Source of the DNA: Mauremys mutica
Lineage: Eukaryota > Chordata > Testudines > Geoemydidae
Length of the DNA stretch: 64,000 nt
Reading direction: 5' to 3'
NCBI RefSeq assembly: GCF_020497125.1
Contig: NC_059093.1
Coordinates: 23,496,486-23,560,485, forward strand
The notes below the pieces were generated by a model. The model was not told where the DNA came from. It ran no database searches and was given only the letters and a program-made list of their open reading frames with translations. The translations under genes and the position numbers were made by a program. Below are positions 34,304 to 45,016 of this stretch, piece after piece (the stretch's first letter is position 1; each line of letters opens with the position of its first letter).

Positions 34304-34604
34304 TTAAACAAAGCACGCTGAGCAGAACTGCTTGTGCAGACGGCGCGAATCTCACGGGCAACGAAGGACGCAGATCCTGGTTACTGCGTGTGACCCAGCG
34401 CACGGAGTTGGGTGGGCTCAACGCTGCCGGCTACTCCTACGCTGGCGAGAGCAGCTACCGTCCGGGTGGGGCGAACGGGCCCTGGCTCGCCGCTGCCTCC
34501 TCGTAGCCCTCCTAGCCGCAGATCGTTGGTGGGGCTGGGGAAGAGCTAATCCCCCGCCCATCGCTGGAAGCTCCGGGGGCTTGAATCGCTCCCTCCCCGC
34601 CCTC

Positions 34605-34892
34605 TCACTGGCTTCCGCGTCCGCTCCCGTCCCGCCTGTTCCCAGGAGGTCGGGGCCAGGCCCGGGCCCGGGCCCGAGCCCCATCCTTTAGCTCCCGCAG
34701 GAAGGTCTCCCGCAGGCGGGCCAGGCCCCCGTCCCGCAGCAAGCGCCGCGCCGCCGCCCGACCCCCCAGCTGGGCCCGGGTCAGGGCTGAGGCAGTGACC
34801 TGGGCCGCCACGCGGATCGGCCGCGACTCCGACAGCTTCTCGATGAGCCGGGGGTTGCTGAGCAGCGTGAAGAGCAGGCGCCGCAGCACCAT
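34605..34892 (-). CDS. NCBP2AS2: NCBP2AS2-like small protein
   Basis: A single-exon frame of 95 codons on the minus strand, divergent from NCBP2. I chose the ATG at 34892 (MVLRRLLFTLLSNPRLIEKL), because the family starts with MVLRRLL. An in-frame upstream ATG at 34934 adds 14 residues of non-family type. The conserved core RLIEKLSESRPIRVAAQ is followed by AQLGGRAAARRL. The C-terminus is Arg/Pro/Gly-rich and low in complexity. The family in mammals is about 99 residues and is reported to affect hypoxia and VEGF-related signalling; mechanism cannot be judged from sequence. No signal peptide is obvious. The head-to-head position with NCBP2 is the same as in mammals and is the best support. Confidence 0.88.
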   Translation of the reverse strand: MVLRRLLFTLLSNPRLIEKLSESRPIRVAAQVTASALTRAQLGGRAAARRLLRDGGLARLRETFLRELKDGARARARAWPRPPGNRRDGSGRGSQ

Positions 34893-35253
34893 CTCGCGGC
34901 CCCAGACCCTGCGGCACGACGCCGGCAGCCGCAAGCAGGGAGGCAGAACCGCATCACGTGTGGAATCCAGCGCTGTGATTGGCTGAATAGCCCTAGGCGA
35001 AGCAGGCCAATAGAAGATAGACAGGACACAATCCCCTCAGGGATTGGCTGCTACCGTCGGGGCGGGAGAGAGTAGGCGGCCTTGCCTTTACCATGATCCT
35101 CACTATGATTGGCTGCTCAGAGCTGATGGATACGGAGGGACGTAGGGCGCTAGGTCACGTGCTCACACGGTAGCCGGCGGGTCCGTGAGCGTTGGGTCGG
35201 CTGCCTCGTGCCGGAGCCGGGCTCTGCGAGGCGCTGTCCGGGGCCCGTCCGCC
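34893..35253. promoter_or_regulatory. Bidirectional CpG-rich promoter of NCBP2AS2 and NCBP2
   Basis: Only 361 bases separate the two start codons. Four CCAAT boxes (NF-Y type) are present: ATTGG at about 34978, CCAAT at 35007, ATTGG at about 35043 and about 35108. Three of the four are in the same orientation. Two CACGTG E-boxes lie at about 34955 and 35155. A GC-rich, TATA-less context spans 34330-35460. This is the standard layout of a divergent housekeeping promoter. Confidence 0.8.
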
Positions 35254-38200
35254 ATGTGCTCGGTAGTGATGCTGAGCGTCCTGCGCAGCGACTCCTACGT
35301 GGAGCTGAGTCAGTACCGGGACCAGCACTTTCGGGTGAGGGGCGGGGGCGTGGGGCCGGCGATCCGGAGGGGCGGGCGGGCGATGTGTGGGGGAAATAGG
35401 AACGTGGGAGGCGGGGAAGGGGGTGGGGTGGGGCGTGGCGGGGTCGGTTCCGGCGTGCTGGGGGTGAAGATGGGGATGTGGGGAAGAGGAGGATGGAAAT
35501 CTTGGGCCCTGCACGTAGGGGTTACCAGCAACCTAACAGCTACAGCAGGGGTGGGCAAACTTTTTGGCCTGAGGGCCACATCAGGTTTCTGAAATTGTAT
35601 GGAGGGCCGGTTAGTGGAGGCGGTGCCTCCCCAAACAGCCAGGCGTAGCCCGCCCCCATCCAACCACCCCGTCCCTTAATGGCCCCATGGGACCCCTGCC
35701 CCATTCCTCCCTCCCTGTCCCTTGACCCCCCACCCCTGACTACCTACCGCTGCCCCCATTCAACTCCTCTCCTTCCTGAATGCCCCCCCCCCGGAATCCC
35801 TGCCCCATTCAAGCACCCCTTCTCCTTGACTGCCCCTGGACCCCCTGCCCCTGACTGCCTCCCGGCCTCCTCATACAACTCCTCCTCTCATTCCTGACTG
35901 CCCCCCTGCCCCCATTCAGCCCCCCTGTTCCCTGCCCTCTGACCACCCTGACCCCTATCCACCCCCCCAAGCTCTTCTGCCCCCAGCCAACCCCCCCTAC
36001 CTCCTTACCGTGCTGCCTGGAGCACCGGTGGCTGGCGATGCTACAGCTGTGCTGCCCATAGCACTGGGTCAGGCCAGCTCTGCAGCTGTGCTGCCCGGGA
36101 AGAGCTCACGGTCTGGATGCCCAGAACATTGTGCCTGGTGAGCTGAGGCTGTGGGGGAGGGGGAACAGCAGGGGAGGGGCCGGGGCTAGCCTCCCAGGAC
36201 AGGAGTTCAGGGGCCGGGCAGGAGGGTCCCATGGGCCAGATGTGGGCCATAGTTTGCCCACCTCTGAGCTACAGGATTAAACTGTTCCTCACAAACTGAT
36301 TAAAAAGCTGAATCTCTGCTGTCCAGATGTAGTGACCAGGGGAAATCTGACCTCGGCTGCTGGACAAGGGGCATGCTGGCCAGTCTCTTTATGGCATCCG
36401 CCTACTGGATGCCTGCTTATCCGAAAAACTATACACCCACAAGACCCAGTGGCTCCTGGAGGAGACAAGGGACACTCTCATTCTGTTTTCCCTCTTGTTC
36501 CCGAGCTTCTTGCCCTGTGAGGGCGGCTGGAATGTCTCTACTACTTTAGCTTTCTCACAGCCTCTTGATTGCTCTGATGTGGGTGTAATTTCCCTAGTCT
36601 ATTCCTTATCCCAGGGTTCATTTTTGAGTTATTTCTCAAAGAATAATTCCACTGGCTCTTCTGCTGCTCCTAAGCAGCAGAGTGAAATTGGCCCATTCTG
36701 CTGCTGCTTGGCAGTTGGGACTAAAAGCAGTGAAAACAGGATTCTGTGTCAGTTCACTCTGGAACTGCTTTGCAAGGCTCTAAGCAGCAGAAGTACTGGT
36801 GCTTTCTGCAAACTTGGAAAAGTGCCTTGTAGTCTATTCTGTTCATTTTTGGAAGATTATCTTTATAACCATAAGGGCTAGAGGGTTTTTTTTTTAAATG
36901 GGCATATGTGGGCTAGTGTGTTTGTTCAGCCTCTTATCTGAAATATTTCCCAATACTGTTACGGTGTTGCAGATCAACTCATCCCACATGTTGCCACTTT
37001 ACTGTTGAAGATATTGAATGGAGTGGAGTCTAAATGTTGGTTTTTACTGTTTGAAATTTCAGGGTAACAGATATGACCAGGAGCGACTGCTGAAAAAGAG
37101 CTGCACCCTGTATGTGGGGAATCTCTCCTTCTATACAAAAGAAGAGCAGATCTATGAACTGTTTGGTAAAAGTGGGGATATAAAGAAAATCATTATGGGC
37201 CTGGACAAAGTGAAGAAAACTGCTTGTGGCTTCTGTTTTGTTGAGTATCCTTGTCTGCAAAGTAAAACATCTATACCAGTGGTTCTCAAACCTTTGTACT
37301 GGTGACCCCTTTCACATAGCAAGCCTCTGAGTGCGACCCCCTTATAAAATAAAAGCACTTTTTAAAATATATTTAACACCATTACAAGTGCTGGAGGCAA
37401 AGGGGGTTTGGGATGGAGGTTGACAGCTCATGACCCCCCATGTAATAACCTCATGACCCCCTGAGAGGTCCCGACCCCCAGTTTGAGAACCTGTGATCTA
37501 TACAGTGGGTATGGAAGCCAAAATCTAGCCAACCCTAACCAGAGTAAAAGAGTTGTAAAGGCTTGGCTTTGTTCCTATTGTAGGTACAATTACAATGTAA
37601 TAACCAACCGAGTTAAAACACAGTTTAGCCTTGCAGTGCAGATAAGACTGAACTGTGCTCCTGATGGGGGACTGGGTATTTTTGTGCTAATCCCTCTCTC
37701 CAGGGCACTGGGTCAGTGTTCTGGGCAGTGTAGTACAAGAAAGAAGCTGACGTATGTAGAGTACATAAGGGTGCCATGTATGATTAGGAAGCTTGAGAAG
37801 CCAAATTTTGTTTCCTCATATCAATTTGAATAAAATGGTTAACTTCAGGCCCCCAAAATTGTTGGAAGGGGTATTGTCAGGTTAAAAATCATAGATGTAA
37901 AAGACTTGTTACTATTTTTTAGGATTACATAAACAGAATTAAAAATCTTTAACTATAATTTACTCTTAACTATGTATACTGTTTGACATTTGTCTCAACT
38001 GGGCTATACTTCAGGTACTCAGAAGAGCCAGTTCTTGTCTAGCACTTTTCACTAGTAGAAATTAGTTTGGATTGCAAATACTGTAATAATACAGTGGGTG
38101 TTTGTTTACAAATTTATTTGTATTTGAATAAAAAAACCATGGAAATATTTCTAATGGTCTTGTATTTTATAAGAACATATTTTTACAAACATAACATTAG

Positions 38201-39949
38201 ATCTGAGATCTCCAATTTTGTTCTGCTTTTTAGTGTCTGTAGAGTATAACAAGGAGTAATGATATACAACTGGATGAAGAAAAGGGAAACTTTTCCCTGA
38301 TAGGCATTCTAACAGTGAGATCTAGTAGACTGTAAAATAGTCTCAAAAAGGATGTTGGGGGAGTCGCATTGTTTTAATTATTTGGGATCTGACAGTATAT
38401 TTGTGTGGTATGGAAAATCTGATATTCTGTCAGGTAGCGTTGGAAGTGACTTAATAACTAACTCATCTTTTCTGTGACTAAATCAAACACCTTCTAGATG
38501 CTGAACACAGTGATAAATATATCATAAATGTCTAGGTAGACAGATCCTGGGTATTCTTTTTTTGTGACTGTCTTGAATTTCCATTAAATACAAGGCAAAC
38601 ATTCCTGTAAAATTCTTTAGTAATCCTGCAAACCTGTCCTTTTCAACTAGGTTAAATTCTGGACTCTTTGAGGCTAGTTGATTTTTCTGTTGACTTTATT
38701 GGGATAACTTCAAATGGAATGCAGCACCCAGGTGGGTGCTTGTTTCTTCTTGAGTTAATAGTTTAATTTTTATTTTGCAAAGCATAGGGTTAAATTAATC
38801 TGATATTTCATAGCATTCCTAACAATCCTGGGTTACTGACATTTATCACACAGGTGATTTGATTTGTGAACAAGGAATTGATTTTTAAAATCTAACCCAG
38901 TAATGAGTTATACTCAATCAAATATTTGTTGAGATCATTATATTTGAATACTTATAAGTTTGAAAGACTGTTGAACCTCTTTCTTTAACATAATCTTAAA
39001 ATACTACTCAAGAGGAGATGCTGAAAATGCAATGAGATACATCAATGGGACACGGCTTGATGATAGGATCATCAGGACAGATTGGGATGCAGGTTTTAAA
39101 GAGGGCAGACAGTATGGTCGTGGAAGGTCAGGGGGTCAGGTAAATTGTTCCACAATCTGTTTTTCACTGTTTGCTGGTGAAATTAGTGATGTTTCTTGAA
39201 TCTTCACTTTTGAGTGACCACTTAGTAGTTAACTTTAATTTTACTAACTTCCATGGCCAGAGTAAAATTTCATCACATCTAAGAGACTATTATATAATGA
39301 ATTGAAATATTTACCCACCAAGAATAAAACCTTATGTTATGTTCCTTTTCTTGGCATTCAAGTTACATTGGAGCCTGTGTTCAGCTGCTGTGGGAAGAGA
39401 AATGGTACTTGCAGAGCAAGCATAAAAGCTGCCCAGCTAAGAGCTGTGTTGTAGCCTGCCAAGAACCATGGGACATCACCTAACTTGCCTAAATTGGAGT
39501 AGATAGCAGTTGCTCTTATCTTTCGTGTGTAGGGTAGATCATGTAGATTACAGGTCCCAAGATGGGATGGTCCATCTTGATAGGAGGAGGGTCCTTGTGG
39601 GGGTTATTAAAGAAGACAACAGCTGTATGCTGATATATCAAATTGTGCAGGCTGCACTTCAGCTATTGCTGAAATGAAGTAGAGAAGGAAACTGTCACTA
39701 ATTTTCCTAAATATTATACAGCTTGTACTGGGGTGTATTACCTGGACTATTGTTAACTGGGACAGGTGTTAACTGCCTTGTTGGTATTGTATATTAACAC
39801 TTGTGCAATAGTTTACTTTCTGGAATGCTCTAATATTTCAATCCTCTTCCCCCCCCCCCCCCCCGGGCGCAATCCAGGTCCGAGATGAATATCGGCAGGA
39901 CTATGATGCTGGGAGAGGAGGTTATGGCAAAGTTGTTCAACCCCAGTGA
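35254..39949 (+). CDS. NCBP2: Nuclear cap-binding protein subunit 2 (CBP20)
   Basis: CBP20 binds the m7G cap of nuclear RNA together with CBP80 and acts in splicing, 3' processing and export. Four coding exons: 35254-35334, 37063-37244/5, 39001/2-39139 and 39878-39949, about 157 residues in all (human 156). Exon 1 ends [11 protein letters not shown]. Exon 2 carries RNP2 (LYVGNL) and RNP1 (CGFCFVEY) of the single RRM, with the cap-stacking Tyr region. Exon 3 has [20 protein letters not shown], and exon 4 ends [12 protein letters not shown]. Only the N-terminal few residues (MCSVVML) depart from the mammalian form. Donor 'ttcgg/gtgagg', acceptor 'aatttcag/ggt', donor 'ggtcag/gtaaat' and acceptor 'aatccag/gtc' are clear. 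The exon 2-3 junction is unusual and is treated separately. A run of about 16 C lies in the intron 3 polypyrimidine tract. Confidence 0.95.
35546..36266. mobile_element. hAT-like element (721 bp) in NCBP2 intron 1
   Basis: Ends 'caggggtgggcaaac' and 'gtttgcccacctctg' are complementary but for one base. A perfect 8-bp duplication 'agctacag' lies at 35538-35545 and 36267-36274. The interior is C-rich and has no transposase. Confidence 0.95.
36275..37062 (+). other. Rest of NCBP2 intron 1
   Basis: No repeat or gene is recognised. The 128-codon frame at 36495-36881 is Ser/Cys/Leu-rich without a domain and is judged a chance frame. The acceptor 'gaaatttcag' at 37053-37062 closes the intron. Confidence 0.55.
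37277..37495. mobile_element. hAT-like MITE (219 bp) in NCBP2 intron 2
   Basis: Ends 'cagtggttctcaaacc' and 'agtttgagaacctgtg' are inverted. A perfect 8-bp duplication 'atctatac' lies at 37269-37276 and 37496-37503. The insertion begins only about 30 bases downstream of the exon 2 donor. Confidence 0.93.
37504..38975 (+). other. Remainder of NCBP2 intron 2
   Basis: AT-rich intronic sequence. No gene, RNA gene or clear repeat was recognised. Confidence 0.55.
39140..39877 (+). other. NCBP2 intron 3
   Basis: Ordinary intron with donor 'gtaaat' and acceptor 'aatccag'. A polyC run just before the acceptor (about 39849-39864) is unusually long and could be a length-error hot spot. Confidence 0.7.
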
Positions 39950-42900
39950 ATATTGAATGACCCATCAGCATCACAGGAGAACTGTAGCTGCATCTTGGTA
40001 AATCTTGTGATGAGCAGCGAAGGACGTCTGTTGCACATGAATGTTGTTTAGGTAACTGAGACTTAGAAGATTTTTTTTCACTGTTGCTGAGATCGTTAAA
40101 TATATTCAGTGTCTCTTCCATTTTTCAAGACCAGTTACAAAATCAGGATCAAAGCTATACTTTATGTTGTAGGGTAGATTGATAGAATATAATGAAGATC
40201 TGGGAGTAAAACTTATAGCACTGATTCACATGAAACATATGTGATTGCTAACTGCTGCTTTTTTTTAATGTTTGAAGTGTTATACTAGACTGAGCCAGAA
40301 GTCTTTAACAGTGTGTTGATTTCTTCCATATGTCCAAAACCTGATACACAGGCATCAGGTTTTTTTTGTTTACATTAGTAGTGAAGGGGGTGGGCAAGAA
40401 TGGGTTGTGTACCAAACATAAAAATTAAGAGGAGAGAAATGGTTATTTTTTTGGTAAAATACAGAGAAGGTCCAGATTTCTCTGAATTGTGTGTTTGACT
40501 AGCAAGAAATAAGATGTCTTTTTTTTTTTTTTTTGGTAACAGCTAGCAAACATATGAAGGGCACACCTGAACAAACTCTTTACCCTGGGGTTATCTCTCT
40601 GTTCATCAAAGTGATAGGAGCATAGCAGCTAACTGAAGACCTGGCCCATATGTATTTCCACTAAGAGTATAGTATGCATTAGGTCTGATACCCAATAATA
40701 TCTGTAGTGTGTGTATATTAGAGGCTGTCACTTTGATACTGTAAACCAGGTGGTGTGAAGTTCCCTTATCCAGTGGGTGGGAAGGGGGACTGCTGTAAGC
40801 AAGGGGAATGTAGAGAACTGAGAGTTTAAAAATTGGTGCTAGATGGTATTTGCTACCTCTGTAAACTTGGCAACACTCTTACTTTTTTATTTTTTTAAGG
40901 GTTGCTCCTGTATCAGTTTTCTCCAATAAAAGGGGTTTGTTTGTAATTTTATTATGTGGATGAATTCTTTTCCCTATTCCTCCACAGATGGGAGAATTTG
41001 CATGGTTACCTCCAAAAGGTGGATGTCTAAGGAGACAGGATATTGTAAAAGAAAAGGAAAGTAGTTCTGAAAGGGTGTGAGTTTTGTCTTCTATTTCAGG
41101 CTAGATTCATTCCTGCTTAGGTTTCAAATAACAAGCAAACTGGCAAAAGCCAATGTTCAAACTCCAGCTCTACCTTGGAGTCCATTATGCATCTGATGAG
41201 AAATCATATAGTGACTCTAGGACTTTATGTATGAGTTTCGCGGCTTGTGTCAAAACCGACTGAAATGATTGTATAGTAGTATGGACTCTTTAAAGTATTA
41301 ACTGATGCTCAAAATGTTCAAAACCTGGAAATGTCAACAATGTCAAGTTCAGGCTTCCCTGGCTTTGCTTGAGGACTTGGGAATCTTGAGAGATGTATAT
41401 TGAGTCTAAACACCTTAATCCGGCAGTGTTGAAGACTCATCTGCCTAAAAACTTCTTCCTCTCTCAAATTGCTCAGCCCCCCTGGACACTTAACTAATTT
41501 CATTAATTCTGCTTTTCCAATCATAATATTAGGGACTGACAACACCTGCATTTATGTAAAGAGAAAGCATAACTTATTCCTTTTCTTAAAATATAAAACC
41601 TTTTCAGGCCTTCATGTGAAAGGTATAAGCCTACTATTTTTCTTTTTACATCACCTGTAAAGAAGGGTAAAATGAACTGAGTGATGAGCTTTAATCAGAC
41701 TTTCTAAGTATCTTACAGGTACCTCTATGCATCATGTTTCAGACCCATTACTTTAATTAAGTTATAGGTACAATGAAGTAAAATGCACACCCACCATCTT
41801 ATCATCACATCTAAGAGAATTTTAAATGGTGTATTTCTAACCTTCTCCTGTCATGGAAGGTACTGTAAATGTTTAGTACTGGGATCTTTGATTAGGGGAA
41901 AGTCCTATAAACAGAATGAGTTAACCTAGGGTGTTTTTTTTTCTTACCTAATGAGGCACGTGTCTGAGCAGATCTGTCTACCACTTGCTCTGTAACATGT
42001 CCAGTAGCAATTTTCAGAAGCATAATCTGATTGCACAAGTTTTATGAAAAGATTGTCTATTGTCAAAACCACAAACTACTTTCAAATAAAGCTGCACTAC
42101 TCAAATTGATTTGTTGTTAGATTGTCATTCGTGCCTTAACAGAAGCAGCGATGGGAATAAAGTAACTACACTTTGCACATTCTTAGCCAAATGCCTTGTT
42201 TGGGCTGTCTCCATGTGTAATTCACTAAATTATGGAAGAATAACACACTGGAGCAGTGAATACTCTCCTATCGCTTAATTAAGACACTGTCTCACAACTA
42301 TACCCACTTGTTAACAGATCCGGAATGACAATATAACAATGTAATTTGTTTTGTCGCAGGTACCAGGGGGTGCAGCCTGAACTTAACATTATAGTGGACT
42401 GCCAGGCCTACTGTAGTTAAGGTTTGGACCAACTTTCTGTTTAAAGCGTGACTATAAGTGCTCTAAAATTTGCATGCTTACTGATTGATTGATTGCCTTA
42501 AAATTTTGGTGTGCCTCATGAGGGTGCTGGCTTGGGCTAGTGCTCCAATTTTGGGGTCATTTGACCAAGGAATTCCTGAGATACAACACCCCCTGACTCT
42601 CCCCCCCCCCCCCGGATTTTCTTAAGGTTGACATATCTTTGCATGATCTGGAGGTGAAACCATTGTTCAGATCCTTGCCCAAAGGTCTCGCTTGCGTGAG
42701 GGTTACTTCTAAAGACAGCCTAGCATCCCCTTGGCCTTTAGGGGAAGCAAAAGTCAGAACAGTATTAGACAGAGAGTTACGTACATGCCTACATTGAGAA
42801 CAAGACATTCCAAAGTCTCGTGTGCCAAACTGATTACACTGCATGTGTGCAAAGAGAGGCCAAGAGGGTTTATTGCTACCATAACACACATGACTTGTGT

Positions 42901-43250
42901 GCCATTGAACCTCAACAACAGCTGGGTACTAGAAGCTCAAATCCAGTACTAGGCAAAAACCTGAAATAAAGAAGGCATATTGCCACAACCTGCCTCTGTC
43001 AAAAGATGTTTTTGTTTCAATTGTGGGGAAGTGTAATCTTGATACTGCAGAAAATGCAACAGGTGCTCAGAGTATTTTTGAAAAGAAAATAAATTACACA
43101 TGCAAATGATGGCTGGGAGGTGATAGTGAATTAGAACAGAGGAGTGGCGGTGCAGAGGGGAGATAGGAGGAATAAATGGGGACGGTTGTGGGGCAGGATA
43201 GCATTCTGGGAGGAGTGATATGGAGGTGGGTATCAGGATGTGTTGGCGGT
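39950..43250 (+). other. NCBP2 3' UTR and intergenic flank
   Basis: The 3' UTR probably runs to about 40950, since 'caataaaagg' (40924-40932) gives an AATAAA followed by a GT-rich 'ggggtttgtttgtaatttt'. Beyond it no gene is recognised. In human, SENP5 follows NCBP2 on the opposite strand; no SENP5 protease sequence is visible here. A polyC run is at about 42600-42614. Confidence 0.5.
40925..40930 (+). terminator. Polyadenylation signal, NCBP2
   Basis: AATAAA about 975 bases after the stop, followed within 25 bases by a G/T-rich stretch. It is the best candidate for the NCBP2 3' end. Confidence 0.65.
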
Positions 43251-45016
43251 ACTGGGGTTAGGGTTGGGATGAAGAGGGTAGATTAGGGGTGGAGTTAAGG
43301 GGTTTGGGGTAGGGTTGGTGCAGGGTTAGAGTTTGGGGTGCCGTTGGGTTAGGGTTATGATTAAGGTTGAGGTTCAGGGCTAGGATTTGGAGTTAGGGTC
43401 AGATTGATTGGTTTAGGGTTAGGGGTTGGGGTAAGGGTCAAGGTGAGGGGTTGGGTCAGGGTTAGAGTGTTAGGGGGTTAGAGTTGGGTTAGGGTGAGGG
43501 GTTGGGGTCGGGTGAGGAGTGAGGGTTGGGGTTAGGGTTGGTTGGGATCAGGGGTAGGGGTTGGGATGGGTTGGGGTAGGGTGAGGGGGTGGGGTTAGGG
43601 GGTAGGGTTGGGGTCGGGTTGGGGTTGGGGTGAGGGGGTAGGGTTAGGGTCGGGTTGGGGTGAGGGGTGGGGTCAGGGTTTAGGGTTAGAGGGTGGGGGT
43701 CAGGGGTAGGGTCGGGGGGTAGGGTTAGGGTAGGGGTGAGGGTTTAGGGTAGGGGGTGGGGGGTAGGGGTAGGTGGGGGTTAGGGGGTAGGGTTAGGGTC
43801 GGGGTGGGTTTTAGGGTTGGGATCAGGGTCAGAGGGTTAGGGGGTGGGGGTCAGGGGTAGGGTCGGGTTAAGGGTTAGGGGCGACGGGGTTGGGGTTGGG
43901 GTGAGGGTTGTTAGGGTGGGGGTTAGGGTTGTTAGGGTGAGGGTCGGGGTTTGGGGTGAGGGCCTGGGTAGGGGGTAGGATGGCGGTGAGGGTCAGGGGA
44001 GGGTTAGGTTAGGGTCAGGGTTAGGTTAGGGTGAGGGTTTAGGGTGGGGGTGAGGGTAGGGTTGGGGTTGGGTATGGGGTGAGGGTTTAGGTTGGGGTTA
44101 GGGGGAGTGGGATGGGGGAGTTAGGGTTTAGGGTAAGGGGTGGGGGGTCGGGGGTGAGGGTGGGGTTGGGTCAGGGTGGGGGTTGGGGTAGGGTTAGGGT
44201 GAGGGTTTAAGGTGAGGGGTAGGGTTGAGGGTGGGGTTTAGGGTTAGGGTCAAGGGATTAGGGTTAGGGTTTGGTTGGGGTGAGGGTTGGGTTAGGGTGA
44301 GGGGTAGGGTTAGGGCGAGGGGTTTAGCAGTTAGGGTCAGGGATAGGGGTGGGGTAGGGTTAGGGGGTGAGGGTTAGGGGTGGGGGTAGGGTTAGGGTTG
44401 GTTAGGGTCAGGGCTAGGGCTAGGTTGGGGTCAGGGCTAGGGGTTAGGGTTGTTGGGGTTAGGGTTGGGGTGGGGGTCGGGGTCAGGTTTAGGGGTTGGG
44501 TGAGGGTGAAGGGGTTGGGGTAGGATTTAGGGTAGGGGTTAAGGTTAGGGGTGGGGTTGGGGGAGGGTTAGGGTTTAGGGTGGGGTTAGGGGTTGGGGTG
44601 AGGGTAGGGGTTGGCGTGGGGGTTAGGGGTGAGTGTTGGGGGTAGGGTGGGGGGTGGGGTTGGGTTAGGTTAGGGTGAGGGGTGAGGGTTGGGTTTAGGG
44701 TGAGGGTGGGGGTTAGGGTTTTAGGGTCAGGGTTAGGGTTGGAGGGAGGGGGAGGGTTGTGAGGGTTGGGTTTAGGGTCGGGTAGGGTCAGGGTTGGGGT
44801 GAGGGTGAGGGGTTTAGGGTCGGGGAGGGGTAGGGTGAGGGTTGGGTTAAGGGTTGGGGTTAGGGGGTAGGGGTTGTTAGGGTCAGAGGGAGGGGTAGGG
44901 GGAGGTGGGGTTGGGGTTGGTTAGGGGTTGGGTTGGGGTTAGGGGTCAGGGTGAGGGGTAGGGTGGGGGTCGGGGTTAGGGTCGGGTCTGGGTCAGGGGG
45001 TTAGGGTTTAGGGTAA
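43251..45016 (+). repeat. Long degenerate telomere-like array
   Basis: About 1.77 kb of 5-8-base G-rich units (ttaggg, tgaggg, ttgggg, tcaggg, tcgggg, gtaggg). The G-rich strand is + throughout, with no other sequence inside. It is more irregular than a functional telomere. Its right edge runs straight into the 60-bp minisatellite, whose units also contain 'cttaggggg', so the two may be related. The orientation would fit a chromosome end lying to the right. Confidence 0.93.

Larger units (their letters stand above)
37245..39001 (+). other. NCBP2 intron 2, probable U12-type
   Basis: The 5' splice site reads GA/GTATCCTTG, a near-perfect match to the minor-spliceosome consensus (A/G)TATCCTT. 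Near the 3' end, 'tttctttaaca' at about 38980-38990 matches the U12 branch-site consensus TTCCTTRAY with one change, 10-15 bases before the exon. Protein conservation (FVE then YYSR) puts the exon start at 39001 or 39002, where the preceding dinucleotide is AA and not AG or AC. Confidence 0.6.

Noticed and set aside
34418..34917. Alternative minus-strand frames over NCBP2AS2
   Set aside because: They overlap the conserved 34605-34892 frame in other phases and are by-products of high GC content.
36495..36881. 128-codon frame in NCBP2 intron 1
   Set aside because: No domain, no splice context and low-complexity Ser/Cys/Leu content. It lies inside an intron of a well-defined gene.
39950..43250. 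Expected SENP5 gene downstream of NCBP2
   Set aside because: No cysteine-protease exon could be recognised on either strand. The region beyond is repeat-rich, so synteny is not extended.
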